Shown: in pieces, positions 43,940-54,437 of the stretch | Layout of the letters: every line of letters starts with the position of its first letter | Numbering within the stretch: the stretch's first letter is position 1 | Assembly: GCA_946122785.1 (NCBI GenBank) | Contig: CAMGYJ010000010.1 | Span: 10,329,467 to 10,393,466, forward strand | Direction: 5' to 3' | From: Linum tenue | Taxonomy: Eukaryota; Streptophyta; Magnoliopsida; Malpighiales; Linaceae | Length of the DNA stretch: 64,000 nt | The notes under the pieces: model-generated | What the model saw: only the letters and a program-made list of their open reading frames with translations | What the model was told of the DNA's origin: nothing | The model's database searches: none | Position numbers and translations under genes: made by a program

Positions 43940-44745
43940 TAATAAAAAAAAGCACCCCCTGGTGCTTTATCGTCGTTCTCCTCTCCATTACCGCATTATG
44001 GTCAGAATCCCTCGCGGCTCGCTTCCCGTGCTCCGTTGCTTGCTTCCCGTGCTCCTCCACCCGCTCGACCCGCTCATGCTCAGGGCCTATCATTAGATCC
44101 ACGACCCCAACTGTACTTATCATGGCGGCTGCCTCGAGCCGCAGCCTGCCCCGAGAACCAGTGGGACCCGCCCTGCTTTGACCCACTCTTCGGTCATTGC
44201 TCTCCCTGCGGCAGCTTACCCCGGTTCCTTGGCAGCACCAAGACGTTCTCGGGTAATGGTAGGACGCCCTCGTCCATTTTATTTTCGTTCCGGGCCGTCG
44301 TCGCTGAGCCTTCACTCTTTTTTTCACCGTTGTCTTCGTCGCTGTTGGGGGAGTTACAGCGCTCATCCATGACCGGGATCACAAGAGGAGGTGTCGTGGT
44401 GGTGGTAGTCAGCCCGCCTATGCGGCCATTGCCGGCTCTCACCTCAGCCAAGATCTGGCCTAACACCTCGGCGAGCCCACTGAGCCCCGCCTTCATGGTC
44501 CCTTCCACCTCTTTTGCCGTTCGACTCGCGTGCTCCATATGATATTCCAGCTATTCACTGAATTGTGAGAGCTTCTTTACTGATTCGCTCTGCTTTGCGG
44601 CCATCGCATGGAGTTGAGCCATGACAGCCTCCACGTCGATCTCGTCATTCACGGCTCCGTCCTTGCCTGACTTCTTCGACATCTGTCTAGTCGTAGTTGG
44701 CATACACCACTCAACCAGGCTCCGATACCAATTTGTTGCAGGCAT
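43940..44745 (-). pseudogene. Gag N-terminal region of element 1
   Basis: Minus-strand frames read KKSGKDGAVNDEIDVEAVMA (44551-44745) and TAKEVEGTMKAGLSGLAEVL (44194-44538), a coiled-coil-like leader resembling the start of element 2 (60730-61395). Frame changes show decay. Confidence 0.55.
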
Positions 44746-44911
44746 GGATCTTGGGAGGGGTATGCGCGTAGGCTACGTGCAAGGGAAGGGAGATGATTTG
44801 GTGTTTAAAGGAAAAAAAGGAGGTTTTGGAGAAGGAAGAAGGGTTCTGTACGTGTGAAGTATGGGAAAGAAGAAGAATAGGGTTTGGGGAAGGGAACTCG
44901 GCAGAGAGAGT
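44734..44911 (-). repeat. 5' LTR of gag-only element 1, truncated
   Basis: Matches the first 180 bp of the 3' LTR at 41460 and then stops abruptly at about 44911. Confidence 0.8.
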
Positions 44912-45186
44912 AGGCCCTCCACTTTCATGATCTACAACGCAGAGTTAAAATTAAAGCTACATATGAAAACAAACATACATTCCCAATTTAATAGATCAAT
45001 ATGTAATGTAAACTTACTCCTTGCTTTCCGAAAAGACTCTTAGATTCATCTTCGTCGCTATCAGCACTAAATAATCATTTTCTTACTTAATGATCCTTCT
45101 GTGGAGTGGTGTAGGAGTCCCTTTCATATCGAGGTTTCTTGTACTTAGGAGAGGAACAATTGTTGGCTACCAAACGTTGTTTCACT
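44912..45186 (-). other. AT-rich flank with possible downstream exon of the 45.2 kb ORF
   Basis: On the minus strand ATTGACAG|AGTG near 45187 is a possible acceptor, followed by basic codons (SSPKYKKPRYERDSY in one frame). Phases do not clearly join the upstream exon, so splicing is uncertain. Confidence 0.3.
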
Positions 45187-45189
45187 CTG

Positions 45190-45618
45190 TCAATCATATA
45201 AACAAAAGACATTAGCATTAATAATAGTAATACTAATATCTTCACTCACATATGAATATACTTTCACCTTCAACTTTTCGTCTTTCAATAAACCGTCTAT
45301 ACTTTGGTAGCAATTCGCAGAGTCATTATGGTCTTCCTCCTCTTCATCAAAGTCAAATTTCTTTCTGGTACCATCTTTTCCTCCCTTCTCTATTCGTTTT
45401 GCACGTATTTCTTTGATAGCACCTTCTAGCCTCTCAAAACCATCATGCATCATCTCAGTCATATCTATCAATCGAACTAACAACTGCTCCAGTGTATCAC
45501 GCATGGACTTTTGATACTCATTGAATTCTTTTCGACAAACCACCATCTTCTCTTGTGTAGCTTTCAACACTTTCATAATTTCACCCTTATCGTGTTGTTG
45601 TTTCTCATCATGCGCCAT
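45190..45618 (-). CDS. Small coiled-coil protein of unknown function
   Basis: Open reading frame of up to 142 codons from MAHDEKQQHDKGEIMKVL. A long amphipathic helix (about residues 10-80, with LEQLLVRLIDMTEMMHDGFE) is followed by a basic KEIRAKRIEKGGKDG stretch and an acidic FDFDEEEEDH patch. A donor-like GTATAT lies near 45262, so the true C-terminus may be spliced. It begins 75 bp from the first GGTCGACC-type site. Size and composition would fit a transposon accessory DNA-binding protein or a plant regulatory protein. I do not recognise a family. Confidence 0.45.
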   Translation of the reverse strand: MAHDEKQQHDKGEIMKVLKATQEKMVVCRKEFNEYQKSMRDTLEQLLVRLIDMTEMMHDGFERLEGAIKEIRAKRIEKGGKDGTRKKFDFDEEEEDHNDSANCYQSIDGLLKDEKLKVKVYSYVSEDISITIINANVFCLYD

Positions 45619-45689
45619 CGTCTAATCAATTAGAGGAAAAATTCAAATCAAAATTCAACTCCAAATTTTACAAATGACCAACAATAGAG

Positions 45690-46870
45690 ACATGGTCGAA
45701 CTGAAAAATTATTAGGTCGACCTTGAAGACACAAGTTGTTACTACCATAACCAATTAGGTCGACCTTTGCTCTTCCCATATCGACTTATCCAGCAGAATA
45801 ATACCAATTTACCAACAAAAACATGTGTAATACTACCACGAGCAATTGATAGGTCGACCAGACAGATTAATAGGTTGACTAGACACATTGACAGGCCGAC
45901 CTTTTAAGCACAACAGAGTCTTACTAGCAAAGCCAAAGTCGACATTCTGGATAAACAAACAAAACAAACACAAACGCTCGACCATGTCAAGAATTAGGTC
46001 GACCTATTGGGTCTGATAGAGTGTTGTGCCCTAAATTCAAGTTCTCGCAATTATAAACAGAGGCCGATCGGATTAAAAGAAAGGTCGACCGAAATGTTCT
46101 TGTGCACGCAATCAAAACATCATATTAAACGGAGCAAATTACGAAATAGAAAAGACGATGACAATAGCTAAAGTCGGTCGACCTCGCCTTTCAAGTGGTC
46201 GACCTCTTAAAACACATATATAGGAGCAACCACAAATGATCTTTTTCTTCGCTAAAAATCTTACCCTCCAAGATGAAAGCAAAGCAAATTAAATTTCAAA
46301 TTAAATGAAGGAAATAAAAAATAGAGCAAGGAAAACATCGTTACCTATATTCGGTCGACCTGAACTTGTAGTTTGTCGACCGTCTCGACGGCCAACAGGA
46401 AGAACAATAACAGACTTCTTCATCAAAACTCTAACCGTACAAAAAAAAAACAAATTCAGAGTTTCGGTGGCGATGAAGGTGACATATATTCGTATTTATA
46501 GATATTTAGGCCGAGATTATAGTGTATTAAGTGGTAGCCAATTTAGGGTTACCTTTCTGGGTGTTGGAATCCTTATCCAATACGGATACGATGTGCATGG
46601 GGTCGACCGTTTATACTATTTTCCACAATAATTCCGACTTTAATATTGATCAGTTAATGAAACAAAGGTAGACCTTTTCATTTATGCGGTCGACCTTTCG
46701 ATAGCAAAATGGTCGGCCTTTGAGATAATGGGGTCAAACTTTTATATTGTTCGCTTGCCAAAGCGGTCGAACATTTTCTGTAAAAGGTCAACCACGTTGT
46801 TGAGCGTTACAAAACTGAAACAACAGATAATATTGACCATTTAAATTTTTGGTCGACCGAAAAATGCAAG
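45690..46870. repeat. Array of the palindrome GGTCGACC
   Basis: I count about eleven perfect GGTCGACC sites and roughly ten near-matches (GGTCGAAC, GGCCGACC, TGTCGACC, GGTAGACC, GGTCAACC) in 1.2 kb, often extended to AGGTCGACCT. Spacing is irregular. Such density cannot be chance for an 8-mer. The arrangement resembles protein-binding subterminal repeats of DNA transposons, but no terminal inverted repeat was found. Confidence 0.85.
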
Positions 46871-47124
46871 TTACGGTAACTTACAAGTCATAGTCCTAAA
46901 CCTCGAAATTCTTACAAATAATGCGCATGTCATTTCTAATAAAGTAGTGAATCACTCACTAGTCACTACAGTCAAATACTTCCCTCAATCATTCCACTGA
47001 CTGTAATCTTTATATGGCTAGCAGCCAAAAACAACCATTCTCTTACCGTTTGCAGCTCATTTTTGTATTGTAAAAAACAAGCTTTATTCATAATAAAAAA
47101 ACAAGATTTTGGAGAAGGATATAT
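46871..47124. other. Unassigned DNA left of CACTA 2
   Basis: AT-rich, no motif or gene recognised apart from the last three bases TAT, the target duplication of CACTA 2. Confidence 0.5.
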
Positions 47125-47385
47125 CACTACAGGAAAACCGATTTCTAGTCACGGGATCTTATTCATGGTAATTTTTTCCGTATTAAGAAATATGCTAATA
47201 GTCATAGTAAACGTTCCCGTATTTGATCATATAGTTCTAATCACGGTAACTAATTTATATGTATTTTAGTGTTTATTTACCGTGATTAATTGTTAATCAC
47301 GGTAAATTCCGGTGAATAATGTAACAATTTAATTTTATAAGAAATTTTTTCAAAATTTTAGGAGGGAGAGTTTCCTTTAGCTCAA

Positions 47386-47586
47386 AATTTTGTTTTGCCC
47401 CCCCAAAAATTGCTTTTTGCTCCAAAAATTATTGCTTTCTCCCAAAAAATTGTGTTGGCTCCAAAATATTTGCTTTGCCCGCCACTTTTGGCACCCAAAA
47501 ACTGCTTTTGTTCCCAAAATATCTGCATTGCCCGAAAAAAATTGCTGTGCCTCCATAATTTTGCTTTGCCCGCCACTTTTTTGGTC
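47386..47586. repeat. Imperfect tandem array TTTGCxCCxCCAAAAATTGC in CACTA 2
   Basis: About eight variable units of 20-32 bp built on CCCAAAAATTGCTTTTG and GCCCGCCACTTTT. Open frames on both strands here are by-products of the repeat. Confidence 0.75.
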
Positions 47587-47659
47587 CATGGAATTGAAAA
47601 AATTAGCATACTAGATGGTGAAAACTAGATCTAAAGGGAAATAAAGAAAGCCAATCCTT

Positions 47660-48460
47660 TCGCCTCTTGACTTTTTCTAGCGCTTTCACTGTTCTTCCTG
47701 CCTTTTTCTCCACCCGACTAGTTCCTTCCATTTCTTCGAACTTTCCCCAACTCTTACTGCCAAAACCCTATTTGATGCCCTCTTCCATGGCGAAACAGAT
47801 CAATGAAGAAGCATGCTCTTCAAGGGGGTTTATGGTCAGGGTTTCAAGTTTGGAGGTAGACTGGCGACGATCGAGAACGACAACGACAAGTTTGAAGGTG
47901 GACTGGCGGCTCGGTTTGGTAGGCGATTAGGGATGTTATGGCTTGCGTTGCAGACCGACGACGAAAAAGGTGGGTGGTGGCGCAACGGTAGCGAAGCGAG
48001 ATGTGCGGCAACGCGACCAAGATGGGTCATGGTTGCTGTGGCAGATCGATCGACGACGGAAGAGCCCAAAGGGGGATTCACGGTGACGACGATATGGCGG
48101 TTTGGAGAGAAAGGTACTGATGCGGCGGCCTGGTAGCGTGGTAGTCGGACGACAGTAAGGGGAGAGACGTGGAGGTGATCGGGTGGTGGTATGGATCGCC
48201 GACGTCTAAGACTTAGGGTTCTTGAGCTGTAAGTAGAGGTATGTAATTTGTGAAGGATTTTCTGAATTTAATGAAGTCTAATGCTATAAAGTTGGATATA
48301 ATGAGCTGAACCTTGAAGGGATCGGTATAACTCGTCAAATCCAATGTTTATGTGCCAACGTTCAATGATTTTGAAAGGATGAAGAAACGTTGGGAGGAGC
48401 CCTTTGCTTTTAGGGAACACAGGTTTCTCTTTGAAATGGATGAAGGTATTCATTCAATTC
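47660..48460 (+). other. GC-rich, exon-like block in CACTA 2 (possible captured gene pieces)
   Basis: 47667-48136 has open frames with codons such as GQGFKFGGRLATIENDNDKF and AARFGRRLGMLW. 48350-48450 reads PTFNDFERMKKRWEEPFAF before a donor-like GTATTC. The GC content contrasts with its AT-rich surroundings. Source gene not recognised. Confidence 0.35.
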
Positions 48461-48540
48461 CTTTTTCTCCTTCAAATTTATTATGTTGTGTCATTGATTT
48501 CGGAGCAGGGCCTCCGTGGAGTAAACCAAGATGCTAAAAG

Positions 48541-50600
48541 TAATGGGGTTGAGTAGAAAATGCTAATGTATTTGTTTTCATTGTTGTACAACACCCATTT
48601 GATTGGAACTGCTAGATATGCATGCATGAGTTCGCATCCTAGAATTGTTATGCACCTATGTTAGCTTCCATGTCGATCTCTTGTACTTTCTGCTTTTATG
48701 AGTTGCTAAAGTAGCATTTTTACATTTTTCTTAGATGAATGATGCTTGTGAGTTGGAAAGTTGGGATATCTGATTGTAAATGGGCTTAAGGCTGCTTATT
48801 TATGAATCTGCCCAGGTGTGAGAAGAGGTACAAGATGATGAGTCTGTGCATGAACCAAGGGTGGAGAAGAGAATATATTGTTTACTTATGATTCTCCCCC
48901 GGCTAACACTTTTCAAAGATACAAGGTATTGACATTTGGTCTGCATTCTATGGGATGGTTTGCTTGAATTTTGGTGATCAGTACAACATTTAAATATTGG
49001 ATGAGAAGTTGAATTGGTGAGTTTCATTTAGCATAATAAACCCTTCCTCTCTGGTTAACTATCTTAGATGGTCTTGTTAATTTCCTCTTTGGAGTTTTTT
49101 AGCTGAAACTACAAGAATAGAACAACTAGCAACTCTTGTCCTTTAAAGACATGTGCTTCTCACTGCTTAGGCTATAAAGACATGTGCTTTTTCTTCCTTC
49201 TCCTGCTGGTCATTCATTAGTTTTCCATTGAATCAGTCCAGGTGTCTTGCTTTGTATAGATAACAGACACATGAAAGATTGCCTTATTACATTTTTTTAG
49301 TTTAGTGTTTAATCTGCCACTTCATGATATAAATGAATTATGGCTTTAGAATTTCTTTCATATGTACCAGAAATAAATTCTCTGGCTTTAACACTTTTGG
49401 AATTTGAATTGTGGGTTTGATAAGATATTTTGAGAGTCTGATTCATGGTTCTCTCTTTTCTAAACTGTAGCTGCAGCTGAAAGAAGGAAACTTCTTTTGC
49501 AGAGTTGTAATCTTTATTCGGTTGAATTGAGCTTGGGAAGCCATGATAGTGACCAGCTGTTGCAACTGAATTATAGTGAGAAGAGGGCAATGACTTGTGA
49601 TTGGTTCTTATTTCAGGTAGGGGTTAGTTTCAGTCTAAAGATTAAGTAAAGCTTACAAAGGTAGGGGTTAGTTTCAGGTAGGGGTTAGTATTGGCGTCCA
49701 TCCCTTTATTTCGATTGCTTTATGAGTATACTTTCTCCCTTTGCAGCCATCTTATCTATTTGCTGTTCGTATTTTCTTCCAGCAACTATTTGATATGAAT
49801 GTGTTGCCACTAGAGAACCCCTGCTGCAATAGGGAGATTTGCCGCCAGAAGAAAGGCCATTGATGTAAAAAGGCAGTAGCCATGTGGTTGAGAAGTATTT
49901 AATTTCCACAAAGATTATGAAACATGTGGTTGATAATCTATTGAATACTAATTAGCTAATCCAAGTTGCCTAGGAACTGTGGTTGAGAAGGCACTGCAAG
50001 ATACAAAGGTAATAGTAGTAGGAAAAAGAACTCTCATTTAAGAATTAGTTAGATCAAACATTCTGATTTATTATTTATTCAAACACTCGGTACCAAAATC
50101 AATAATGAGTTATGTATATATGAACTCATCTTTCTTGTCCCCTCACTTTCATTTCCTTGATACACTTAGTATATATGAAATTATAGTGGTCCCATGGAGC
50201 AAAGATTATTTCTTGCACCAGTCAATAGCTGATGATGTGTTTGACTTTTTGCAGATAAGGTGGAGTAACTAACAAATTCTTGTGAGGAGGCTATACGAAA
50301 ATTGATACTTGGTTAGTGAAGGCTATACTTATTCTTGTGAGGAGCTAACAAATTCTTGTAAAAGCTCTTAGTGTTCATTTCATTATGGGACATCATTTGT
50401 AATGACATTTTGTTTTGGATATGAAGATACATGATTTGTGGTGACTTATCATTTGTGACGTTACTTTTATTTTCATTTCATTGATCAGGCTACCAATATT
50501 GCAAGTTTCAACGCCGAGCACTAAAAAGAAAAAGTCTAGGTGTAATTGATTAGAGAAAATATAGACTTTAGTGGTCATGTATCATGGGAAGTACTGTGGT
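48541..50600. other. Interior of CACTA 2 without recognised coding
   Basis: Intron-like or intergenic AT-rich sequence. A 20 bp stretch GTAGGGGTTAGTTTCAGGTA-type repeat occurs near 49615-49690. No domain found on either strand. Confidence 0.5.
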
Positions 50601-51164
50601 TAGTTGTTGGTAACTAGCTGTAAAATATCGTGATGAAATGATAGTATCTAGACACAGGAGAATCAACCATATACCATGACGAAATGATAGTATCTAGACA
50701 CAGGAGAATTAACAATATACCGTGACTAATCATGAGCATTCAGTCACGGGAAAAAGGTTTTGTCATGGTATATACTGTGTTAAAAGTGCACATCCCGTCT
50801 TTAAATGAGTTTTTTCCCCGGTTTTGAGTGGCTGGATTTGGTATTAGTCATGAGGCTCACCGTGAATAATAGGTACAAATTATAACGGGAAATTTGTACC
50901 GTGACTAGTTATAACTAGTCACGGTACAAATTTCCCGTGCCCTTTACAATTAAACACGGAGGTATATATTACGGTAATTTTACCGTGACAAAAACTATTA
51001 AACACGGGAAACACACCTTCGAACACGGGATTTCCCGTGATCAAAGGATCTTTTTCCTGTAGTGTATGATTATACCGGTTGAAATCATCAATACAAGAAA
51101 GTGGACAATCTAATTCTTTTAAACCATGCACCGATAAATTTTTAGAGGAATCAAATTTATTGTC

Positions 51165-51372
51165 ACGTTAGGCAGGGCTGTAACTGTGGCCCTTACTACC
51201 CGTCAGCCCAACCCGCCCCGGCCCAACCCTATGGGTCGGGTAGGGTCAATTAGTCTTTAGAGCCAAAATAGGGTCGGGTCACATTCTGAACCTAGAAGGT
51301 AGGGTATTTTTGGGTTTAACCCTTAAAACCCATTCAGGCCCATTTTAACCCATTTTGACCCTAAATTCCTAA
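51165..51372. repeat. GGGTCGGGT / CCCATTTTAACCC-rich segment
   Basis: Contains CCCGTCAGCCCAACCCGCCC, GGGTCGGGTAGGG and CCATTTTAACCCATTTTGACC, the composition seen at the ends of 7696-8361 and 35357-35777. Probably a remnant of the same class of small elements. Confidence 0.45.
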
Positions 51373-52010
51373 TTACCCCAACCCATTTCGGCCTCATCTC
51401 TTCTTTCCGCTATCATCTCCATCATCGACCCAGCACCTGCCGTCGCATCTCCTTCATCCTCTGCGCCGGTCCAGCACTCGGGATCGCCCTCCGCCGCCGC
51501 CTTCCCCTGCCCCCCACCGCAGCAGCTTCCCTTCTTCATTCTCTCTCCCTGTCGTCTCCCCGGCGCAGATGAACTCGCACGACGTGTCGTTGAAGGAGAA
51601 GCTCCTGGAGGAGTAGCAGAAGCTCTCAATTTCGTCGACGACGCCATCTTCTCCTTCCTCCTCCTCATTCTCGTCTCAGGGGCGACCACGGCGCTGGGTT
51701 TTTTCACATCCGCGGGAAATTGATGGATGAGGAGGGAAAATAGACCCAGCTCTGAATCGAATTTCACACACCCAGCTTCTCTGCTCCCCAAACCCAGGTT
51801 CGACTGGTTCATCTCACTTTTCCTGTCTTAGCGTCCTTCTCCTGCTTCAATCACAAACTCAAGGTCAAAATGCCAGTAATGATACTCATATGATCAGGAC
51901 ATGCTCAGGCTATTTCCTAGTGCTAGCTTTTGCTTGCCATTTCAGGGGTCTTATTATCTCATCACAATTTAAACAATTGACATGATTGAGTATCAAATTA
52001 TATGCTACCA
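51373..52010. other. GC-rich unassigned segment
   Basis: A 147-codon minus-strand frame (51369-51812) is Ala/Ser/Arg-rich without recognisable motif. The plus strand reads NSHDVSLKEKLLEE then a stop. It could be a decayed gene piece. No assignment made. Confidence 0.3.
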
Positions 52011-52014
52011 AGGC

Positions 52015-52610
52015 ACTGGTTTCTGCATCCAGTTTTGGGGACCCAATTCAGGCATTTTTTTCATTTATTCACGCCATATTTGTGTTATCCACGCCATATT
52101 GACGTTATTCACGTAAGAGTGTTGCTTATTCGCGCAATCAATATTGTTTAGTCACGCAACCTGGTGTTTATTCACACAAATATTGTTATTTATTCATGCT
52201 ATTGTAAAATTAAATTTTAGACGTTAAAATATATCAAAATGGATGTCATTGTGTAGATTATGATCAATGCAACATATTTTTACAGACTAATTGAGAATCC
52301 AAATTTAATTCCATAAAATATAGCCAATAAAAATTATTAGGGGGGGAAAGTCTGGATTTTCATTTACGTGAATAACTAACACTCTTACGTGAATAAACAT
52401 AGTATTAACGTCTAATTTAATTTTACAATGTCGTGAATAAATAACAGTATGCGTGTATAAACACTAGATTGCGTGACTAAACAATATTGATTGCGTGAAT
52501 AAGCAAAATACTCTTACGTGAATAACATCAATATGGCGTGGATAACACAAATATAACGTGAATTAATAAAAAAAAAAGTGTGAATTAGGTGTTCTTGTCA
52601 CCTAACGTGA
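52015..52610. mobile_element. Palindromic MITE upstream of the UDP-glycosyltransferase gene
   Basis: The left arm (about 52035-52230) and right arm (52375-52590) are inverted copies: TTATTCACGTAAGAGTGTT left matches TACTCTTACGTGAATAA right; CAATCAATATTGTTTAGTCA left matches TGACTAAACAATATTGATTG right. A unit TTAxTCACG recurs throughout. No coding capacity. It ends about 415 bp from the start codon of the gene. Confidence 0.8.
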
Positions 52611-53024
52611 CAAGAAACTTAGATTCTTAAAAGTAAGAGATATATGACAAGTTCGTTAAAGTGACAGTGTTCTTTCCCAATGCCACACAACCACACATCT
52701 CTGTCACCACCACCGATGGCAGCTTCCTCCAACACAATAGTGGCAGCGCCACCTGCAAAGGGTGGTGGGACTTTTCCTCATCGTGAACTAAAGTGACACA
52801 ATAATATTCGCTTGTTCATCCATAAGAGGACAAGCGTGGCCGTCCGTCGTATGCGCGACATTGATAGAAACTGCCACAAAAGCCAGCACCAGTACTCCAT
52901 ACCCATTCACTTCCTTCCACCAATCCATCACCAAGTCTCCGCCTTCCATATCTCTTATCCGAACCTCAAACCACAGTTTTTTAAGGCCGCGCTGCCGGAA
53001 AGGACTAATTCATTCATCAAAACA

Positions 53025-54437
53025 ATGGCAGAGCAACCGCAACAGCTGGTGTTCATCCCATTCCCTAGCGTTGGCCACCTCGTGTCCATGGTGGAGCTCG
53101 CCAAGCTTCTTGTCCACCGCCACTCCACCCTCGTCGTCACCATCCCCGTCATCACCTCCCTCTCCACCGCCGCCGCCGTCACCCGCTACACCGACTCACT
53201 CGCTGCCCCCGACTCCGATTTGAGCCCACGTGTCAAGCTACTCCACCTCGCTAACAACGACGACGACCCATCTGCTCCAGCCGGCAGCGTTTTCGCTCTC
53301 ATCCAATCTCAAAAGCCCCGAGTCACGGAAGCCGTCTCCGCCGAGCTCACTCGCTCCGGGGCTCGACTCGCCGGCTTCGTCCACGACATGTTCTGCACCT
53401 CCATGTTGGACGTGGCAGAGGGATTCGGCGTTCCTTCTTACATTTACTTCACCTCCGGCGCCGCTTTCCTCGGCTTTGTTCTCCGTGCCCAGGAGTTGCA
53501 CGACCAGGAAGGAGTTGACCTCACCGAGTCCAAGGAATTGGCCGAGTTGGCCATCCCGACTTTGAAGCACCAGCTTCCACGTAAGGTTATCCCTTCCAGC
53601 TTTCTCAACAAGGAATGGGCGTCTGTGGTACACACGATGGCAAGAGATTTTAGGAAGACCAAGGGTATTCTTGTCAACACAGTGAAGGAGCTGGAGTCAT
53701 ACGCCGTCGACTCTCTCTCGTCGGGAAAAAACAACACCCCCAAGGTTTATCCGTTGGGACCCATTCTGAATCTGAAGGCCGAGAAGTCGGATGGGTCGAT
53801 TCAGTGGTTGGACCAACAACCCGAATCCTCGGTCGTGTTCCTTTGCTTCGGGAGCATGGGAGCCTTCAACGCGGAGCAGGTGAAAGAGATCGCGTGCGCG
53901 CTGGAGGGAAGCGGGCACAGATTCTTGTGGTCTCTGCGCCGACCGGGCCAAGGAGCGTGGGCCAGCCCAACGGAGTACGAGGATGTTAGTGAAGTTCTGC
54001 CGGAGGGATTCCTTGATCGGATGAGAGAGGTGGGAAGGGTGACGGGATGGGCCCCACAAGCGGCCGTCCTCGCTCACAGATCCGTTGGAGGGTTCGTATC
54101 TCACTGTGGCTGGAACTCCACGCTGGAGAGCCTGTGGTTTGGGGTGCCCACGGCCACGTGGCCGATGTACGCAGAACAACAATTCAACGCCTTCCTGCTG
54201 GTGGAGGAGCTTCAGGTAGCCACGGAGGTTAGGATGGATTATCGGACCGAGAGTGGGGAGATCGTGTCGGCAGAGGAAATCGAGAGAGGAATCAGGAGCT
54301 TGATGGAGGATTGCTCGAGGAAGACGAGAATGAAGGAATTTAGTGATCAGGCCAAGGGTGCATTGATGGATGGCGGATCGTCTTCTTGTTCAATCGTTGA
54401 ATTTTTTAGAGACGTGAGTAGTGCTGGCGATGTATGA
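53025..54437 (+). CDS. Family 1 UDP-glycosyltransferase (UGT71-like), intronless, 470 aa
   Basis: Transfers sugar from UDP-sugar to a small acceptor in the cytosol. The sequence starts MAEQPQQLVFIPFPSVGHLV, with the catalytic His at residue 18 and the partner Asp at 121 (FVHDMF). The C-terminal PSPG box spans residues 342-385 (WAPQAAVLAHRSVGGFVSHC...AEQ), with HCGWNS and the final Gln that favours UDP-glucose. Length and lack of introns match group E (UGT71/72/88) enzymes; the overall pattern suggests UGT71, often active on flavonoids, terpenoids or phenolics. The acceptor cannot be read from sequence. The start is chosen at AACAATGGC (53025); an in-frame upstream ATG at 52851 would add 58 residues not typical of the family. 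No defects seen. Confidence 0.93.
   Translation: MAEQPQQLVFIPFPSVGHLVSMVELAKLLVHRHSTLVVTIPVITSLSTAAAVTRYTDSLAAPDSDLSPRVKLLHLANNDDDPSAPAGSVFALIQSQKPRVTEAVSAELTRSGARLAGFVHDMFCTSMLDVAEGFGVPSYIYFTSGAAFLGFVLRAQELHDQEGVDLTESKELAELAIPTLKHQLPRKVIPSSFLNKEWASVVHTMARDFRKTKGILVNTVKELESYAVDSLSSGKNNTPKVYPLGPILNLKAEKSDGSIQWLDQQPESSVVFLCFGSMGAFNAEQVKEIACALEGSGHRFLWSLRRPGQGAWASPTEYEDVSEVLPEGFLDRMREVGRVTGWAPQAAVLAHRSVGGFVSHCGWNSTLESLWFGVPTATWPMYAEQQFNAFLLVEELQVATEVRMDYRTESGEIVSAEEIERGIRSLMEDCSRKTRMKEFSDQAKGALMDGGSSSCSIVEFFRDVSSAGDV

Larger units (their letters stand above)
41460..44911 (-). mobile_element. Gag-only LTR element 1 (TR-GAG-like), minus strand
   Basis: The 3' LTR (left) is 41460-41874. The 5' LTR (right) starts at 44734 and is truncated at about 44911. 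LTR ends are TGTTGCAGG and CCTGCAACA. The primer site TTGGTATCGGAGC (minus strand of 44720-44732) is tRNA-iMet type. Internally there is gag with a zinc knuckle but no protease, RT or integrase before the 3' LTR. Non-autonomous gag-only elements are known in plants as TR-GAG. A foreign 0.9 kb insertion interrupts it. Confidence 0.75.
47125..51064. mobile_element. CACTA transposon 2 (3940 bp), target duplication TAT
   Basis: Starts CACTACAGGAAAA and ends TTTTTCCTGTAGTG. TAT flanks it at 47122-47124 and 51065-51067. Both ends carry many subterminal TCACGG / CCGTGA motifs (47150-47310, 50640-51060). No TnpA/TnpD ORF recognised. A GC-rich block at 47660-48240 and exon-like codons near 48350-48450 may be captured host sequence. 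Confidence 0.92.

Noticed and set aside
46305..46631. 108-codon plus-strand frame within the GGTCGACC array
   Set aside because: Its codons include several copies of the palindrome and no protein-like motif.
47377..47628. Cys/Phe-rich and Trp/Gly-rich frames in both strands
   Set aside because: Generated by the imperfect tandem array in CACTA 2.
51161..52612. 12 bp inverted pair TGTCACGTTAGG / CCTAACGTGACA as ends of one 1.45 kb transposon
   Set aside because: The right copy also forms a local hairpin at the MITE edge, no target duplication fits, and the interior is a patchwork; chance or a duplicated target is as likely.
53238..54182. Long antisense frames opposite the glycosyltransferase
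   Set aside because: By-products of GC-rich third positions in the sense gene.
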